Below, piece after piece: positions 46,501 through 57,712 of a stretch of DNA of 64,000 nucleotides. The notes under the pieces are model-generated. The model worked only from the letters and a program-made list of their open reading frames with translations, did not search any database and was not told where the DNA came from. A program made the translations under genes and the position numbers. How positions within the stretch are numbered: the stretch's first letter is position 1; every line of letters starts with the position of its first letter. Source of the stretch: Telopea speciosissima (taxonomy: Eukaryota > Streptophyta > Magnoliopsida > Proteales > Proteaceae); NCBI RefSeq assembly GCF_018873765.1, contig NC_057917.1:58400464-58464463 (forward strand), written 5' to 3'.

Positions 46501-48890
46501 ACACAAGCAAGCTCTTCATAGGAAGAATTTAGCTATTAGGAAGCATAAAATCTTTGAGGTTCTTGGGATCCCTATCTGTAGTCTCCTCACTAGGTACCTT
46601 AGTGTGGAAATTTTTAGGGGTTGTATTAAGAAAGAGGTGCTTCTCCTAGTAATGGACAAAATTAAAAGCCACCTATCTGGCTGGAAAGGAAAAATCTTAT
46701 CTGTTGCAGGAAGGGTGAAACTTATCCATTCGGTGATTTCTAGCATTCCAATTCACAATTTCTTGGTCTACTAGTGGCCCTCTTCTCTTTTTTCTCAGAT
46801 GAAGAAATGGATGAGAAACTTAATCTGGACGGACAATGCAAATTCATCCAAAACTATTATTGTGAGATGAGACCAAGTTTGCAAACCCAAAGATGAAGTT
46901 GCCTTTGGGATTCGCAGACTCCAGGATGTCAACAAGGCGATTCTATGCCAATTGGTGGAAGATAAGGCATGATGATACTATCATGAGTAGATTTTAAAAA
47001 TTCAGGTTTGTGAACTCGGGAGGACGCATCAAAAAGGGCTACAAGCCTTCCTGAATTTGGCTTGGTACATGAAGAATGTGGAGATTTGTGTCTTCCAAGG
47101 AGCTGTGGATTGTAGACAACAAAAAATGGATAAACTTTTGGAAGGACAGGTGGTTTGGGATAGATTCTATAGAGGACCTCACACACTTGGATGAGAGCAC
47201 CTTTAGCAATGCTAATTTTAATGTGTTGGACTTCATGGAAGAGTTTGAGTGGAGATTTCCAGTGGTTCATTTCAGCCTCTTGAAAGGAAGCCCTGGCTAT
47301 AGCTAGCTTTGTGAAAATTCCTCATTTTGAGGTTAATGATAAACGAATGTGGAGCCTTACCACCTTTGGTAACTTTAGCATGCACTTGGCTTGGGAGGAC
47401 ATCAGAATGAGGCTCCCTAAGGTCCCCTGGGCTTCTCTCATTTGGAGTAGTCAGCTTCTACTTTGTCAGGCAACATTCGGGTGGTGCTTTTTGCATGGGA
47501 AACTTCCAATGGATGATGTAATTTGTAGCAAAGGTATTCACGTTGCCTCAAAATGCAATTTCTGTGGAGAGGCTAGTAAATCCGTCCATTATATTTTCTT
47601 AGGGTGTAAGCTCGTTGCAAACCTATGGAGTAATTTTATAGATTACTTTGGTGTGTTATGGGAGCAACAAGCTTCGATTCCCATCGTGGTGGTCTAGTGG
47701 ATGAATATGATGCGTGGTTTAAATCTTAAAGGGCCGTGGTCCATGGGCTGCAGGTATGATCTTAGTTGCATCCAACATCTGGAGGGAAAAGAATACTAGA
47801 CGACACAAAGGGAAATTAAGATTTGCTTTCTAATTTTCTGAAACAATTAGAAATGAGTTTCAAGAAATTAAACAACCTGAACCTGCAAGGTGGGGTCCCC
47901 TTGGATTAAACTTAATGTGGATGGCAGCTCTCTAGCAACCCAGGAAGATCAGGAGCGGGTGGTGTCCTTCGTGTTCACTCTGGCAAAGTGGTATTTTTTA
48001 AGACTTTTTTTTGGTGTTAAATCAATTTCTGAAGCAGAGTTCCTGCCTTATGGATTGAATCTGACTTAGGCGTTGATTTCTACTTATACTATAACCATTC
48101 CTTGGTTTGCTCTCAAAGAATGGACTTTTCTCCAGCCTGTTAAGAAAACACGCCCAAAATGGCGATTTGCAGAAGAAACGAAAAACAGAAAAGACACACA
48201 ACACACAACACCAGAGATTTATGCAGTTCACCCCCAAGATGGGAAGCTACATCCACGGCCGAGCAATAGAATAGATTTCACTATCTTTTGGAAATGTTAC
48301 AAAACCTTTCATACAATCCTCCCAGAGCTAAGAACATTATATAGAGAAGCCCTAACCCGAGAAAGTATAAAAATACCCCCAAACCCAAAAATGCCAAACC
48401 GATCAGGGTCGGACCAAAACATAACATACATCCCAAGTCGTTTTTTGACAATCCGAGGTCGTTTCGAGGCCGAAATGGCCCTCCAGAAATCCCAGCTGCA
48501 CTTTCTGGACTGAAATCAGGCTTCACCAATATAACACATTCCTATCTAAATTCTATCATTTGGCAGATCACATACTGCTTTAGAGAGGCCAACCAAATCC
48601 TAGGCTTGTTGGCAAAAGATGCGGAAAAATTAATCTAGGATTTCATCAGGCTGATTTCCTAGGTCATATTGCCGAGGAGATTGCCTTTGATGTTATGTCT
48701 AGAACAAGATTATGAATTTCCTAGCTTGCGGTTTGCTGCCTCTGCTGATGGCATTGCCAAAGATGGGGGCTTTCTCTCCATAGTTTTGCCTGGGCCTCTA
48801 GGAGTTGTCCTATGTATTTGTAATTCTCTTTATTTATTCCACTCATTAATTCAATGAATCCATTTTGCGGGGAAAAAAATGACACATATA
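46500..48890 (+). mobile_element. LINE-B: degenerate L1-type LINE 3' half, plus strand
   Basis: Starts in the late reverse-transcriptase region (QHFNLDTSKLFIGR near 46490, SHLSGWKGKILSVAGRVKLI near 46670-46730). The zinc-binding RT domain follows (WSLTTFGNFSMHLAWEDI through CNFCGEASKSVHYIFLGC, 47345-47610), then an RNase H start, LNVDGSS, near 47910. After an LTR insertion (48103-48536) the RNase H end resumes (YCFREANQILGLLAKD, near 48570). Frameshifted throughout. Its RT sequence differs from LINE-A over the overlapping part, so it is a separate insertion. Confidence 0.78.
48103..48536 (-). mobile_element. solo-LTR-like insertion in LINE-B, 434 bp
   Basis: TG...CA ends, flanked by CATTCCT on both sides (48096-48102, 48537-48543), consistent with a 5-bp target duplication plus chance matches. 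On the minus strand it has a TATA-like CTATATAATG and copia-LTR-style sequence, without internal region. LINE-B coding similarity resumes at once beyond it. Fossil. Confidence 0.65.
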
Positions 48891-49523
48891 AGTCAATCAT
48901 TGCATCATCATGATTTTTTGGAATCCAAACATAGTCTAAATTCCAAGAGAAACTGCCATTAACTAGGCGTTTACAGAAGTAGTGTTATAGTATGGGCCCA
49001 TGATATTATTTTTATTGAAGGAAACAAGCATAGATACTTTGGCATTGGCTTGTTACAAAGAGAAATTCTTTTTAGATTAAGTTTTCTTTCACTTGTGGAA
49101 AAGGAAGGAGAAATTCCTTCACCATTGGTGATGTGATCTTGTGATTAGTATTGTTGTAGTCATCAACACTAAATTGATACGGTATGGGTGAAATGGATTA
49201 TGAAACGCTCAATTTTAGGTTAAAAAAAGTGAAATTTTGATCTCATATCGGATCCAATGCAGAACGATACTGACAATACATAACAGTTCTGTATTGATAT
49301 TAGTATTGATCGATAATCGGTATCTTTGTATCAATGATAGATTGATACCGATGCGCATACTACATAATAAAACCTCATTGATTAGACTCTTTTGTGATCA
49401 TTAGTTCCCACTAGAATAGGTCGAAAATACCTTTTTTGCATGCTAATCAATTGGGTCGGATCTCCATGGTGATCATAAGGTCCCTTTTCTTTTTTTTTTT
49501 TTTTTTTATTTTTATTTTTTGAT

Positions 49524-49678
49524 GGGAGAAAGTTCTCTATCCGGGAGTGTGGCCTATGCCAACACTTCCATGAGTCTATCTCTCTTCTCCCCATTTGAAA
49601 AGACACCTATGCCCCTTTATTTTGAAGAGGAGAGAGATAGACATATGGGAGTGCTGGCCAGACAAAAAACTACTGCCC
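49524..49678. mobile_element. foldback MITE, CYGGGAGTGTGG family
   Basis: GGGAGAAAGTTCTCTATCCGG start, inverse end truncated at GCTGGCCAGACAAAAAACTACTGCC. The paralogous segment near 53866-53885 lacks it (CCCTTCTCTTTTTTCATAGTGC), giving an empty site. Confidence 0.75.
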
Positions 49679-50200
49679 TTTTTTTTTTAGTATAGTTTCG
49701 GACTCTTCTAGGTCACATACTTGATGAGTCAGTGAACCATTTCATGAACAAATTTAAGGTTCATCATATTTAGATGGATGCTCTATACTCATCAGGATTT
49801 CATTAATGTATAATATTGTTTTATTTCTTTGATGGACAAAATTAAGTTTTCTTGTTTGGCAGATCGAATCCGGTTTAGTCCTAGTCCAATATTCAATAAT
49901 CAATGAACCCACTTGCTTTTACTCTTATTTTATTTTGTATCGTTTCACTAAAACTCTTCATTGGAGCTACTTCCTTTGGATATAAGAGAGTAGCATTACT
50001 GTCTTAATTAAATCAAGTTTAACTTAATTATAAACAATTAATCTCAAACTACTCAATGCAAACTCTAAAGTCACCTCACATCTTGTACATTTTTTGTATA
50101 AATTTTGAAGTAAAATGTTCCAATCAATCCATGTAACAGAATAATCTTTTATAGCCTGAACTAAAAGCTTCCATTACTAGATAATATGCATTAATCCAGT

Positions 50201-50240
50201 CTATCGAGTCATTCCTTGTTGTAGAATAGGAGGCATCGTT
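50201..50240 (-). pseudogene. PCR-gene exon 3 scrap (copy 3)
   Basis: Minus strand reads [11 protein letters not shown] then stop, the end of a PCR protein. The front of the exon is deleted: the acceptor TTTTGCA joins straight to ACGATGCC. No exon 1 or 2 follows upstream, so the copy is dead. Confidence 0.75.
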
Positions 50241-50330
50241 GCAAAATCAAATTCATCAACCAAGATTTAACCATCAGAATTCAGAATCAAATAATCAATC
50301 TCATTCAATTTAATGAATGTTAGGAAGCAA

Positions 50331-51191
50331 AGTTTTCCCGTCTATGTGAGTCATAGATAAAATAATTCGTAAATATATATGTTCAAATGTTCGATGGCAA
50401 AAACAAAAAACCCAGAAAATCCCAGGGAAATCCCATAAAATCTCCTCCTTTTCTTTCTTCTCTCTCTCCTCTCTTATTTTCTAACTTTTGGTTTATGTGA
50501 GAAATGAACCATAACCCACTTAAAAGCCCTATTTCGAGCTCATCTGGTTGACTGCCTCAACCATCTGTTTGATCGATTGACTATCCAGCTACTGCCGGTT
50601 TGCTCTTGGAGAATCTTGTTTGAAGCATCCGATTGACCGCCAACATGAACCAGTCGACCGGATCCTATTTTGAGGATCTGATCTACTGACCTCTGCCTAT
50701 TCAATTTTTTGTATCTTTCTCCTTCGAACTCCGATTGTTCCGATTTTTTTTCCATTGGAAAGACAAATCAATTATCTTCACTTATCTTGTTTTAGGTTTT
50801 CTTAAATTCTAACTAAAAGATTTCTTAACAATCAAAACTGTATAACTGACAGTTAATGTGGACCATCACTAGGGTCCAAGCTAACCCTAGGGTTAACCTA
50901 ACCCATCTTAAGCCCTTAGAAATCACATTGGCTCCTCTAAGCCATTTATTATTAAAATAATCATATTAAATTCACTTATCTTAAATCAATAAAATTATGG
51001 TCCATAATTACTTGTAGGTGTAATACTCCTCAGTTAGACCAACATAAACCCAATTCCGGCCATCGAAAGGAACCCGTATGATGTCTATCAACCATAAATA
51101 ATCTTAAGTAATCCTTTTCTGAGTACAAGGTATAACAAGAGTGCAACCCATATATCTACAAAAAAAAAAAAGTGCAATCCATACGGACTTT
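50331..51191. other. intergenic, no gene seen
   Basis: AT-rich non-coding sequence with a CT-rich tract near 50445-50475. No family recognised. Confidence 0.5.
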
Positions 51192-51380
51192 GAGTCCTGA
51201 TCCTCTACTTCCGTTTGCCCGGTACTATCGTGCGCCCCACACACAAGCAAGGTGGAAAATACCGCCTTACCCCCGCTTGGACAAGGCATTCGGGTAGGGG
51301 TAAGACGATATTTTTTACCTTGTTTATGTGTGGGGCGCACATGACAGCACCGGACAGACGGAAGTAGATGATTTTGAATC
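51192..51380. mobile_element. foldback MITE, GATCYTCTAC family
   Basis: Ends GAGTCCTGATCCTCTACTTCC and GGAAGTAGATGATTTTGAATC. Arms pair through GTGCGCCCCACACA/TGTGTGGGGCGCAC. Core CCGCCTTACCCCCGC ... GGGGTAAGACGATA. Confidence 0.85.
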
Positions 51381-51634
51381 TACGGACTCTTCGCTAATTG
51401 TGTGGTTTCTTTTTTCATACTGTGTGTGTTAAGATTCTGTTCTTGATGTTGGTCCTTTCTTCTCTACTGTTGTTGGCTTCCTCCTTTTTGGTAGGATTGT
51501 CCATTGATGGTAGGTTGTTGGTCCTTGCCCTGGACCCTTCTAGGGGCTTTCCCCTCCCTTGTTTATATTTTATTCTTTTAGAGTATATTGATATTATTTA
51601 TATAAAAAAACAAAAAAGAAAAGGGTTCTTTCAA

Positions 51635-52058
51635 GGGAAAAGTACGTGATTAGCTACTTTTGGATTTTCATTAACAAAATTGTCTACCCTATGTTTGAGT
51701 TAACAAAAATAGACAAAAACAAGTTTAGTTTTACAAAACTAGACAAAACAGTGACTCTCCTTCCTTTCTCGGCAGTTTTCCTTTGAAAAAATCTCTTTTT
51801 TTTTTTCCTCTGTCACTTGGGGTAGCAGAGAATGGCGGTGGCTGGGACAAGGATAAGGTTGCAGGGAATGGAGGATGCCTGAGCGAGAAGGCAATGATAG
51901 GGGTAAAAATGTTTAAAAAAGTAAATGTGGGAGGGAGAGACACTATTTTGTCCAGTTTTATAAACCTAACTTATTTTTATCTATTTTTGTTAACTCGAAC
52001 ATAGGGTGGACAGTTTTGTAAATGAAAACCCAAAAATAGCTAATCATGTAATTTTCCC
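51635..52058. mobile_element. short MULE-type MITE (424 bp)
   Basis: TIRs of about 110 bp begin GGGAAAAGTACGTGATTAGC and (inverse) GGGAAAATTACATGATTAGC. An identical 9-bp duplication TTCTTTCAA flanks it (51626-51634, 52059-52067). A related single terminus ends at about 53797 (TTAATCTTGTAATTTCCCC). Confidence 0.9.
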
Positions 52059-52185
52059 TTCTTTCAATATGAGGCATTGCCTATGACAGATACATGAGAA
52101 TTTTTTATGTAGAGAGGGAATATATAATAAAAGAAAGTAAAAAAGAACGTCCGGTCGCACCCCCTACACCTAGACACGAATCTAA

Positions 52186-52355
52186 CTCCTCTCAGGTTCC
52201 TTGCCCGGTCAGGTTCGTAGGTTCCTCTCATAGGGGGTCAGAAATGACGACCTCACCCCCTGCCCGAACACACTGCCCGAGTGGGGTGAGGTCGTCATTT
52301 TTGCCCTCCTATGAGAAGAACCTACGAACCTAACCGGATAGGGAACCTGAGAGGA
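52186..52355. mobile_element. foldback MITE, GGTTCGTAGGTTC family
   Basis: Arms CTCCTCTCAGGTTCC, GGTTCGTAGGTTCCTCTCAT and inverses. Core GAAATGACGACCTCACCCC ... GGGGTGAGGTCGTCATTT. Sister copy at 53447-53611. Confidence 0.88.
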
Positions 52356-52550
52356 GAAAAATTCCCTAGACATACGGTGGTGAATTGACTACCGTACCTC
52401 CCATATTGGATGCTTGGGTGTGTGCTTCATTGGTCCTGCTGGCATAGGGGCCACATGACAAGTAGTGTTCTCAATCTCTAAAAGAAAAATGAGTTGTGAG
52501 TGAGCGTACCTCATGTTCAATATGGAAGAGACAATTGGTTGAGACAAACG

Positions 52551-53363
52551 GGAATTCTAACAGTTGTCAGAAGTGTCCTTCTCTCCTCCCCTATTTGCCT
52601 TAATAGAGAGCTGGATTTCCACGCTACCTTTCCTTAGATTCGCTCAGAAGAATCGCTCAAAGGCATTTCTGATTATCTGTTTAAGAAACTCCAAACATCT
52701 GCAACCACATTCGTGCAATCTGAATTCGAACGAAAAAGGAAAGAACCGTTTAAAGAACCCCGAATCATTTCGTTCACGCGATGACGACATGGGCTGCAAG
52801 TAAGCGGAGGCTGACGATCCTCTACGGCCCGCTGCCTGTAGGGGTCTGTGCGGTGCAGATTGAGCCGCGCAAGCAAAGACTGCCTTACACCTGCCCAAAC
52901 ATCTTGCCCGAACGGAGGTAAGGCGGTCATTGCATGCACAGCTCATCGCACAGTTCCACTACAGGCAGCTGGGCCGTAGACGATCTGAATTGCTTCTTCA
53001 CAAGCTTATTCTTGATGTGAATCTCGTCCTAGCTCTGACTCAATGATGAAATTCATGGCTGGGATGGTATCCTTAATGTCGTATACGAGCCTCAAGGATC
53101 TGTTGCCTCCTTCTCCGCCAGGAATTTCATCGTTGAGTCAGAATCAGATTCCCATCAAGAACAGGCTTGTGAAGAAGTCAGCCTCCGCTTACTTGCAGCC
53201 CATGTCGTCTTGGGTTCTTTAAGTGATTGGAGTTTCCTAATTCTTTGCCTTTGAGCAATTCTTCCAAGCGAATCTAAGCAAAGGTAACGTGGATTTCCAG
53301 CTCTTGTTAAGGCAAATAGGGGGAGGAGGGAAGAACAAGCTACCGTTAGAATTCCCATTTTTG
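52551..53363. repeat. large imperfect palindrome
   Basis: Left arm 52551-53060 (split by a MITE at 52816-52993) and right arm 53095-53363 are inverted copies. Shared landmarks: GGGAATTCTAAC, CTATTTGCCTTAA, GGATTTCCACG, GATTCGCT..GAAG, GACGACATGGGCTGCAAGTA, CTTCTTCACAAGC and ATGATGAAATTC. The minus-strand frame in the right arm (NPRYLCLDSLGRIAQRQRIR then KLQSLKEPKTTWAASKRRLT) looks gene-derived but I do not recognise it. Outside the arms sit the two sister foldbacks 52186-52355 and 53447-53611. Confidence 0.75.
52816..52993. mobile_element. foldback MITE, GATCYTCTAC family, with local empty site
   Basis: Starts GATCCTCTACGGCC and ends GACGATCTGAATTGC. Arms CTGCCTGTAG / CTACAGGCAG. Core CTGCCTTACACC ... 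GAGGTAAGGCGGTCATTGC. The opposite palindrome arm reads GGAGGCTGACTTCTTCAC without interruption, which marks the insertion exactly. Confidence 0.88.
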
Positions 53364-53446
53364 ACATTAGATTTACTTTTTCTTTCAGACAGCTAGAATA
53401 TCTGAGAGCGACTGTAGAAAGAGAGGGAGAGAGGAATTTTTCTTTT

Positions 53447-53611
53447 CTCAGGTTTCCTGCTCGGTCAGGTTCGTAGGTTCCTCTCATAGGAGGGCGGAAA
53501 TGACAACCTCACCCCACTCGGGCAGTGTGTTCCGGCAAGGGGTGAGGTCATCATTTCTAGCCCCCTATGAGAGGAACCTACGAACCTAATCGAACAGGAA
53601 AACTGAGAGGA
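53447..53611. mobile_element. foldback MITE, GGTTCGTAGGTTC family
   Basis: CTCAGGTTTCCTGC start and AGGAAAACTGAGAGG end. Arms GTTCGTAGGTTCCTCTCATA and inverse. Core AAATGACAACCTCACCCC ... GGGGTGAGGTCATCATTT. Confidence 0.85.
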
Positions 53612-53799
53612 GTTAGAGAGAAGGGTTTTTAAATGTAAAAAATAAAAAAACACAACTGGTTGTTAAGAGAGGGGCACTGTTGTGGTTGGTTTTGCAATAA
53701 TCATCTTTATTTTTGTTAATTTGGTTGAAGAAAACATTTGGTGGATAGTATTGTAAATAAAATCTCGTTTTTAGTTAATCTTGTAATTTCCCCTTAAAA

Positions 53800-54470
53800 T
53801 AGATCAAAAATACTTTCTGCATTCTAATCAACTGGATCAGATCTCCATGGTGATCATAAGGTCCCTTCTCTTTTTTCATAGTGCGGTTTTGGACTAGACC
53901 TTCTAGATCACATACTTGATGGGTCAATGAACTATTTCATGAACTAATTTAAGGTTCATGATATTTAGATGCATGCTCTATATTCATCAAGATTTCATTC
54001 ATGTATAATTTTTTTTTTCTTTCAAAACTTTCTTGATGGACAAAATTAAAATGGTCAAAGATGAATTTTCTCATTCTTGCGATGAAACAGGATTAATCAT
54101 GAGTCCTCTGTTGAAACCCATAAATCCAAAACTGAATATAATTTGTTTGGCAGATTCCAATTTAGTCCTAGCCCATTCAATAATCAATGAACCCACTTGG
54201 TTTTACCCCTTTTATTTTGTATTATTTCACTAAAATTCTTCATTGGGCTACTATGTCCCTTAGATATAAGGGAGTAGCATTACAATCCTAATTAAATCAA
54301 GTTTAAGTTAATTATAAACAATTAATCACAAACTACTCAAATCAAACTCTACAGTCACCTCACATCTTGTACCTTTTCAGTACAAATTTTGAAGTAAGAA
54401 TTTTTCAATCAACGATGTAACAAAATAATCTTTCAGAGGGCCAGAGAGCTAAAGGCCCATAACTAGATAA
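53800..54470. repeat. PCR-array unit flank, 3' of PCR copy 4
   Basis: Paralogous to 49380-50200. Non-coding. It continues into exon 3 of the PCR gene at 54624, after a MITE. Confidence 0.7.
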
Positions 54471-54472
54471 TC

Positions 54473-54606
54473 GGGGCGTTGTTCTCTGTGCCGCAGCAGA
54501 GGCAGCCTAGGTACATGGGGGTGGACACAATGACCACCCTACCCCCTGAGTGGCAGACCCATGTGCCTGGGCACAGCCTGCACTGCGGCACAGAGAACAT
54601 GCTCCC
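54473..54606. mobile_element. foldback MITE, TTCTCTGTGCCGCAG family
   Basis: Ends GGGGCGTTGTTCTCTGTGCC and GGCACAGAGAACATGCTCCC. Core ACAATGACCACCCTACCCCC. Paralogous sites at 31997 and 50184 (ACTAGATAAT) lack it. Confidence 0.85.
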
Positions 54607-54623
54607 ATTTTCATTAATACAGT

Positions 54624-57075
54624 TTATGGAATCATTCCTTGTTGCAGAATAGGAGGCATCATTGCTGCAAGGTTCTGCCTTTCCACATTACCATGCCATC
54701 CTGCAAAATCAAATTCATCAACCAAGATTTAACCATTAGAATTCAGAATCAAAGAATATTCCACAACAAAAGTGTTTATAACTACGATTTTTTCGATAAT
54801 AAAAGCTCAAAGATAAAATAATTAAAAAATATATTTATTCAAAAATTAGATGCCAAAAAAAAAAAAATCCCAAAGCAAACTAAAACACCAAATTTAACGT
54901 GAAAAATCTTTCAAGATGAAAGGAAAAATAACCAAGAAAATCCGAGAGAAATCCCATAAAATCAAATTGGGCCTCTTCTTTACATGGGGCTGGAATCTCA
55001 TAGTTATTTAATTCGTTGAATTATTCATGGCAGAAGCGAATTAGATGAATAATTTGGGTGAATCCAAACTAAATCCATTGATTCGGAAAACTTTGCATTT
55101 TTTTCCTTTTTACGAATCATTATAAAAACCACAAATAATTCGTCTGGACCAAATTATAACTAAATAATTCAGACAATATATAGAGTACCTAGTGCATGAG
55201 GCTCCTACCACTGCAGGGTCTAGGGATGATCATAATGTACGTAACTTTATCCCCACTTCGTGGAGAGGCTGTTTCCAAATACTCGAACCTGTGACCACTT
55301 GGTCACAATGGAGCAACCTTACTGATTCACCAAGGTCCACCCCCTAATATATATTAAAAAAAAGGGGAGCTGTTCTCTGTGCCGCAGCGCAGGCTGCACT
55401 TAGGCACATGGGGGTGGGTGCAATGACCACCCTGTCCTCCTAGGTGGTAGGCCCATGTGCCTGATCGCAGCCTGCGTTGCGGCGGCATAGAAACATTCTC
55501 CCTAAAATAAACTCCATATTCACTTTTCAACCGTTTCGTACCTAATTAGTTTAGCTTGAAGATTAAAAAGCAAAATAATTTTTTTTATTTCTTAGGTACA
55601 ACTTTACAAATTTCGTATTAAATTAAATAAATATCTCATGGATTATGTAAATAATATGGGAAACTAACATCTGCTAGCCCCTATGTATAAAATCCAGACC
55701 AAGTCCTTATTTAGAGTAGGTCCTCCTCTATCTTCTATGATATGTGTAGACTTTAGATAAAATGTAGTAATCAATCTATCTTGTCCCAAAGTCAGATCAA
55801 TCAGACCTATTCTTATTCAAGTATGAATCGTGGAAATATAATTAATGTTATGATTTTATGTATGTTTTGCTTTATTTATAGTATATATATTTTTTGATAA
55901 TGGTATTAGATGGATTGAATGTTATAATTTTGATTTTTTTATTATGTTTTATGATTAATAAAACAAGTGTTATTCTTTTTTAATGATATATCGCATGCAT
56001 ATTATGCACATATAATAACTGGTTGATAATGTAAAATATGTATTAAAATATTAAAAAATAGCATACAAATTTTTTTAATAAAAGAATAATTCTAGAATCC
56101 AAATTAAATAAGCATGGGCTAACTAGAGCCTAGATGGTGTAAAACCTCCCCTAGATAATTTTGTTGCTATTTGGGTTCTGCAGTAAAAGAATGGAATAAT
56201 TCATTTTCTTTTGAATATTTATTCTCTCAAGTGCGATGCACTGTTCAGTGCGTCGGACGATGCACCGTACTTGAAACTTTGATTTTTATCTTTTCAAATG
56301 CAATGATCGTTGTTCGATGCACTTTACAGGTGCACTGACCGTGCAACACATTTGCAGCAAAATTTAGTCTGCAACTCGCAACAATATACCCAATAGATTC
56401 AGAAAAATTCAGGTAGAGATAAAAAGAAGAAAGAACTGACCAATGAACATGTCGAATCCACGGATCTTGAGCTCTCTGTACTCTTGGCGCAAGGCACATG
56501 GCTCACAGCAGCAATGAATGCAGCAATCCCCACAGGAACTCCCTTTCAGGTTATATTGCTGCCTCATTCTAGACCGATAGGAACAAGAGTACAAGGATTG
56601 CAAGCCTGTGAAGTGTCTGAGAAGTGCATAGATTGTTCCATTTGCAACGCAGGAAGGGGATCCTCTATCGAGAATCTCGGAGATTTGGCCGAAGGTAATA
56701 CATGGAAACCAACATGTTATACACCCTGCAGGTGAAATTGAAATCAACCCTTCATGATCAAAAAATTGTGAAGTTTTAGAAAAGAAATGGTATACCATGG
56801 TAGGACCAAAATTAGATTAATTAATTAGACTTACAGTTGCTAATATCCCCACCGCTGCAGCAAAGGCCGGTGGACCAAGGAACTGGAGCTTGAGGGCGAG
56901 GTGGAGGTGGAGGTGGAGCAGCAGCTGTGGGAGGAATCCAACTGTACGTCTGGTTTCCTGAACTCACTGGAATGCCGATGGCCGGAGCTGAATCGAATTG
57001 TGTGAGAGGTGGGGCTGTGGCAGAAGAAGCTGGAGTGAAGTACTTCTGGTCAACACTTCCCTCAGATGGATACAT
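54624..57075 (-). CDS. PLANT CADMIUM RESISTANCE-like PLAC8 protein, copy 4 (signature altered)
   Basis: Exons (minus): 57075-56835, 56725-56441, 54700-54624, GT-AG borders, continuous frame of 200 residues. Exon 1 is longer than in its sisters, with a Pro-rich insert ([15 protein letters not shown], 48-62). The metal-family signature reads WCITCWFPC (81-89) instead of CC-x4-CPC, so two key cysteines are replaced. Another cysteine is lost where sisters have CAICQEY and this copy has CALRQEY. The hydrophobic segment ([11 protein letters not shown]) carries Arg and His, and [20 protein letters not shown] replaces YNLEEGPC... The frame is open, so it could encode a changed protein, but the losses suggest relaxed selection. 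Intron 2 is 1.7 kb and holds two transposons. Confidence 0.85.
55364..55502. mobile_element. foldback MITE, TTCTCTGTGCCGCAG family, in intron 2 of PCR copy 4
   Basis: Ends GGGGAGCTGTTCTCTGTGCC and GGCGGCATAGAAACATTCTC. Arms CGCAGCGCAGGCTGC / GCAGCCTGCGTTGCG. Core GCAATGACCACCCTGTCC. Confidence 0.85.
56217..56365. mobile_element. TTTATYCTCTCAAGTG element in intron 2 of PCR copy 4
   Basis: Starts TTTATTCTCTCAAGTGCGATGCACTG and has inner CGATGCACTTTACAGGTGCACTG. A relative of 32166-32846, about 75 bases from the exon-2 donor. Confidence 0.5.
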
Positions 57076-57159
57076 GTTTCTTACCTCTCAATTGATCCAA
57101 GAAAGTGTATACCGGACGGGAGAGAGAGAGAGACAGATCAGTGATTCCCCGGCCGTTTG

Positions 57160-57176
57160 TGAATATATATATATAT
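57160..57176 (-). promoter_or_regulatory. TATA box of PCR copy 4
   Basis: A run of TA repeats (ATATATATATATATA) about 85-100 bases upstream of the ATG; position matches the other copies. Confidence 0.5.
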
Positions 57177-57712
57177 ACTTAATGAGATGGGGTCGTTGCA
57201 CCTAAAAACAATAAAATGAGACGGGTTGTTTTTTTATGCCCTTTTTTATATGGAAATGTGTTTCCTATCGGGAACGTGGCCCGACGAGAAGGGGCCAATG
57301 GAATAACACAAAGAAGCATCAACAGGACATCAACTTGCATTTCATGGGGCATGTATCTAACACATCCACCACGCCTCTTAAAAAAACCATTTTCCTCTTT
57401 AAATAATATCGTAGGAGAAGGGGTCAAAGTCCACGGCTTACTAATGAGACATTGTTGGTTGAACGTGTGATACTTCTTTTATTTGAATTGTTAAGTAAGA
57501 TAGCGAAAAAGGATTTTGTGGGGAGCACGCGCATTGTGCCCATACAAAGGGGGTAAAATGACTGCCCCGACCCCCATGAAAGATGGAAATACTGTCCCCC
57601 ATTTGATTCGTCTGCATGTATTCTTATTAGTCTAAAGTTTTAAAAAGCCCAATCCAACCTGAACTTGTTGCAACCCTAATCGATACCAATGCCGGTACCA
57701 TATATTGAAACC

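Larger units (their letters stand above)
49380..50330. repeat. PCR-array unit flank (copy with exon-3 scrap)
   Basis: Matches 53800-54790 through landmarks GATCTCCATGGTGATCATAAGG, TCACATACTTGATG, GGTTCAT.ATATTTAGATG, CAATAATCAATGAACCCACTTG and GGAGTAGCATTAC, in the same order and orientation. It ends at the exon-3 scrap 50201-50240. Confidence 0.75.

Noticed and set aside
43900-48890. A single L1-type LINE with a 5' inversion from twin priming
   Set aside because: The reverse-transcriptase parts on the two strands overlap over roughly 100 codons (both contain the GWxGK region) and differ in sequence type, so they are two insertions.
56484-57205. Plus-strand open frames over PCR copy 4
   Set aside because: They are the antisense of the PCR exons; family similarity is only on the minus strand.
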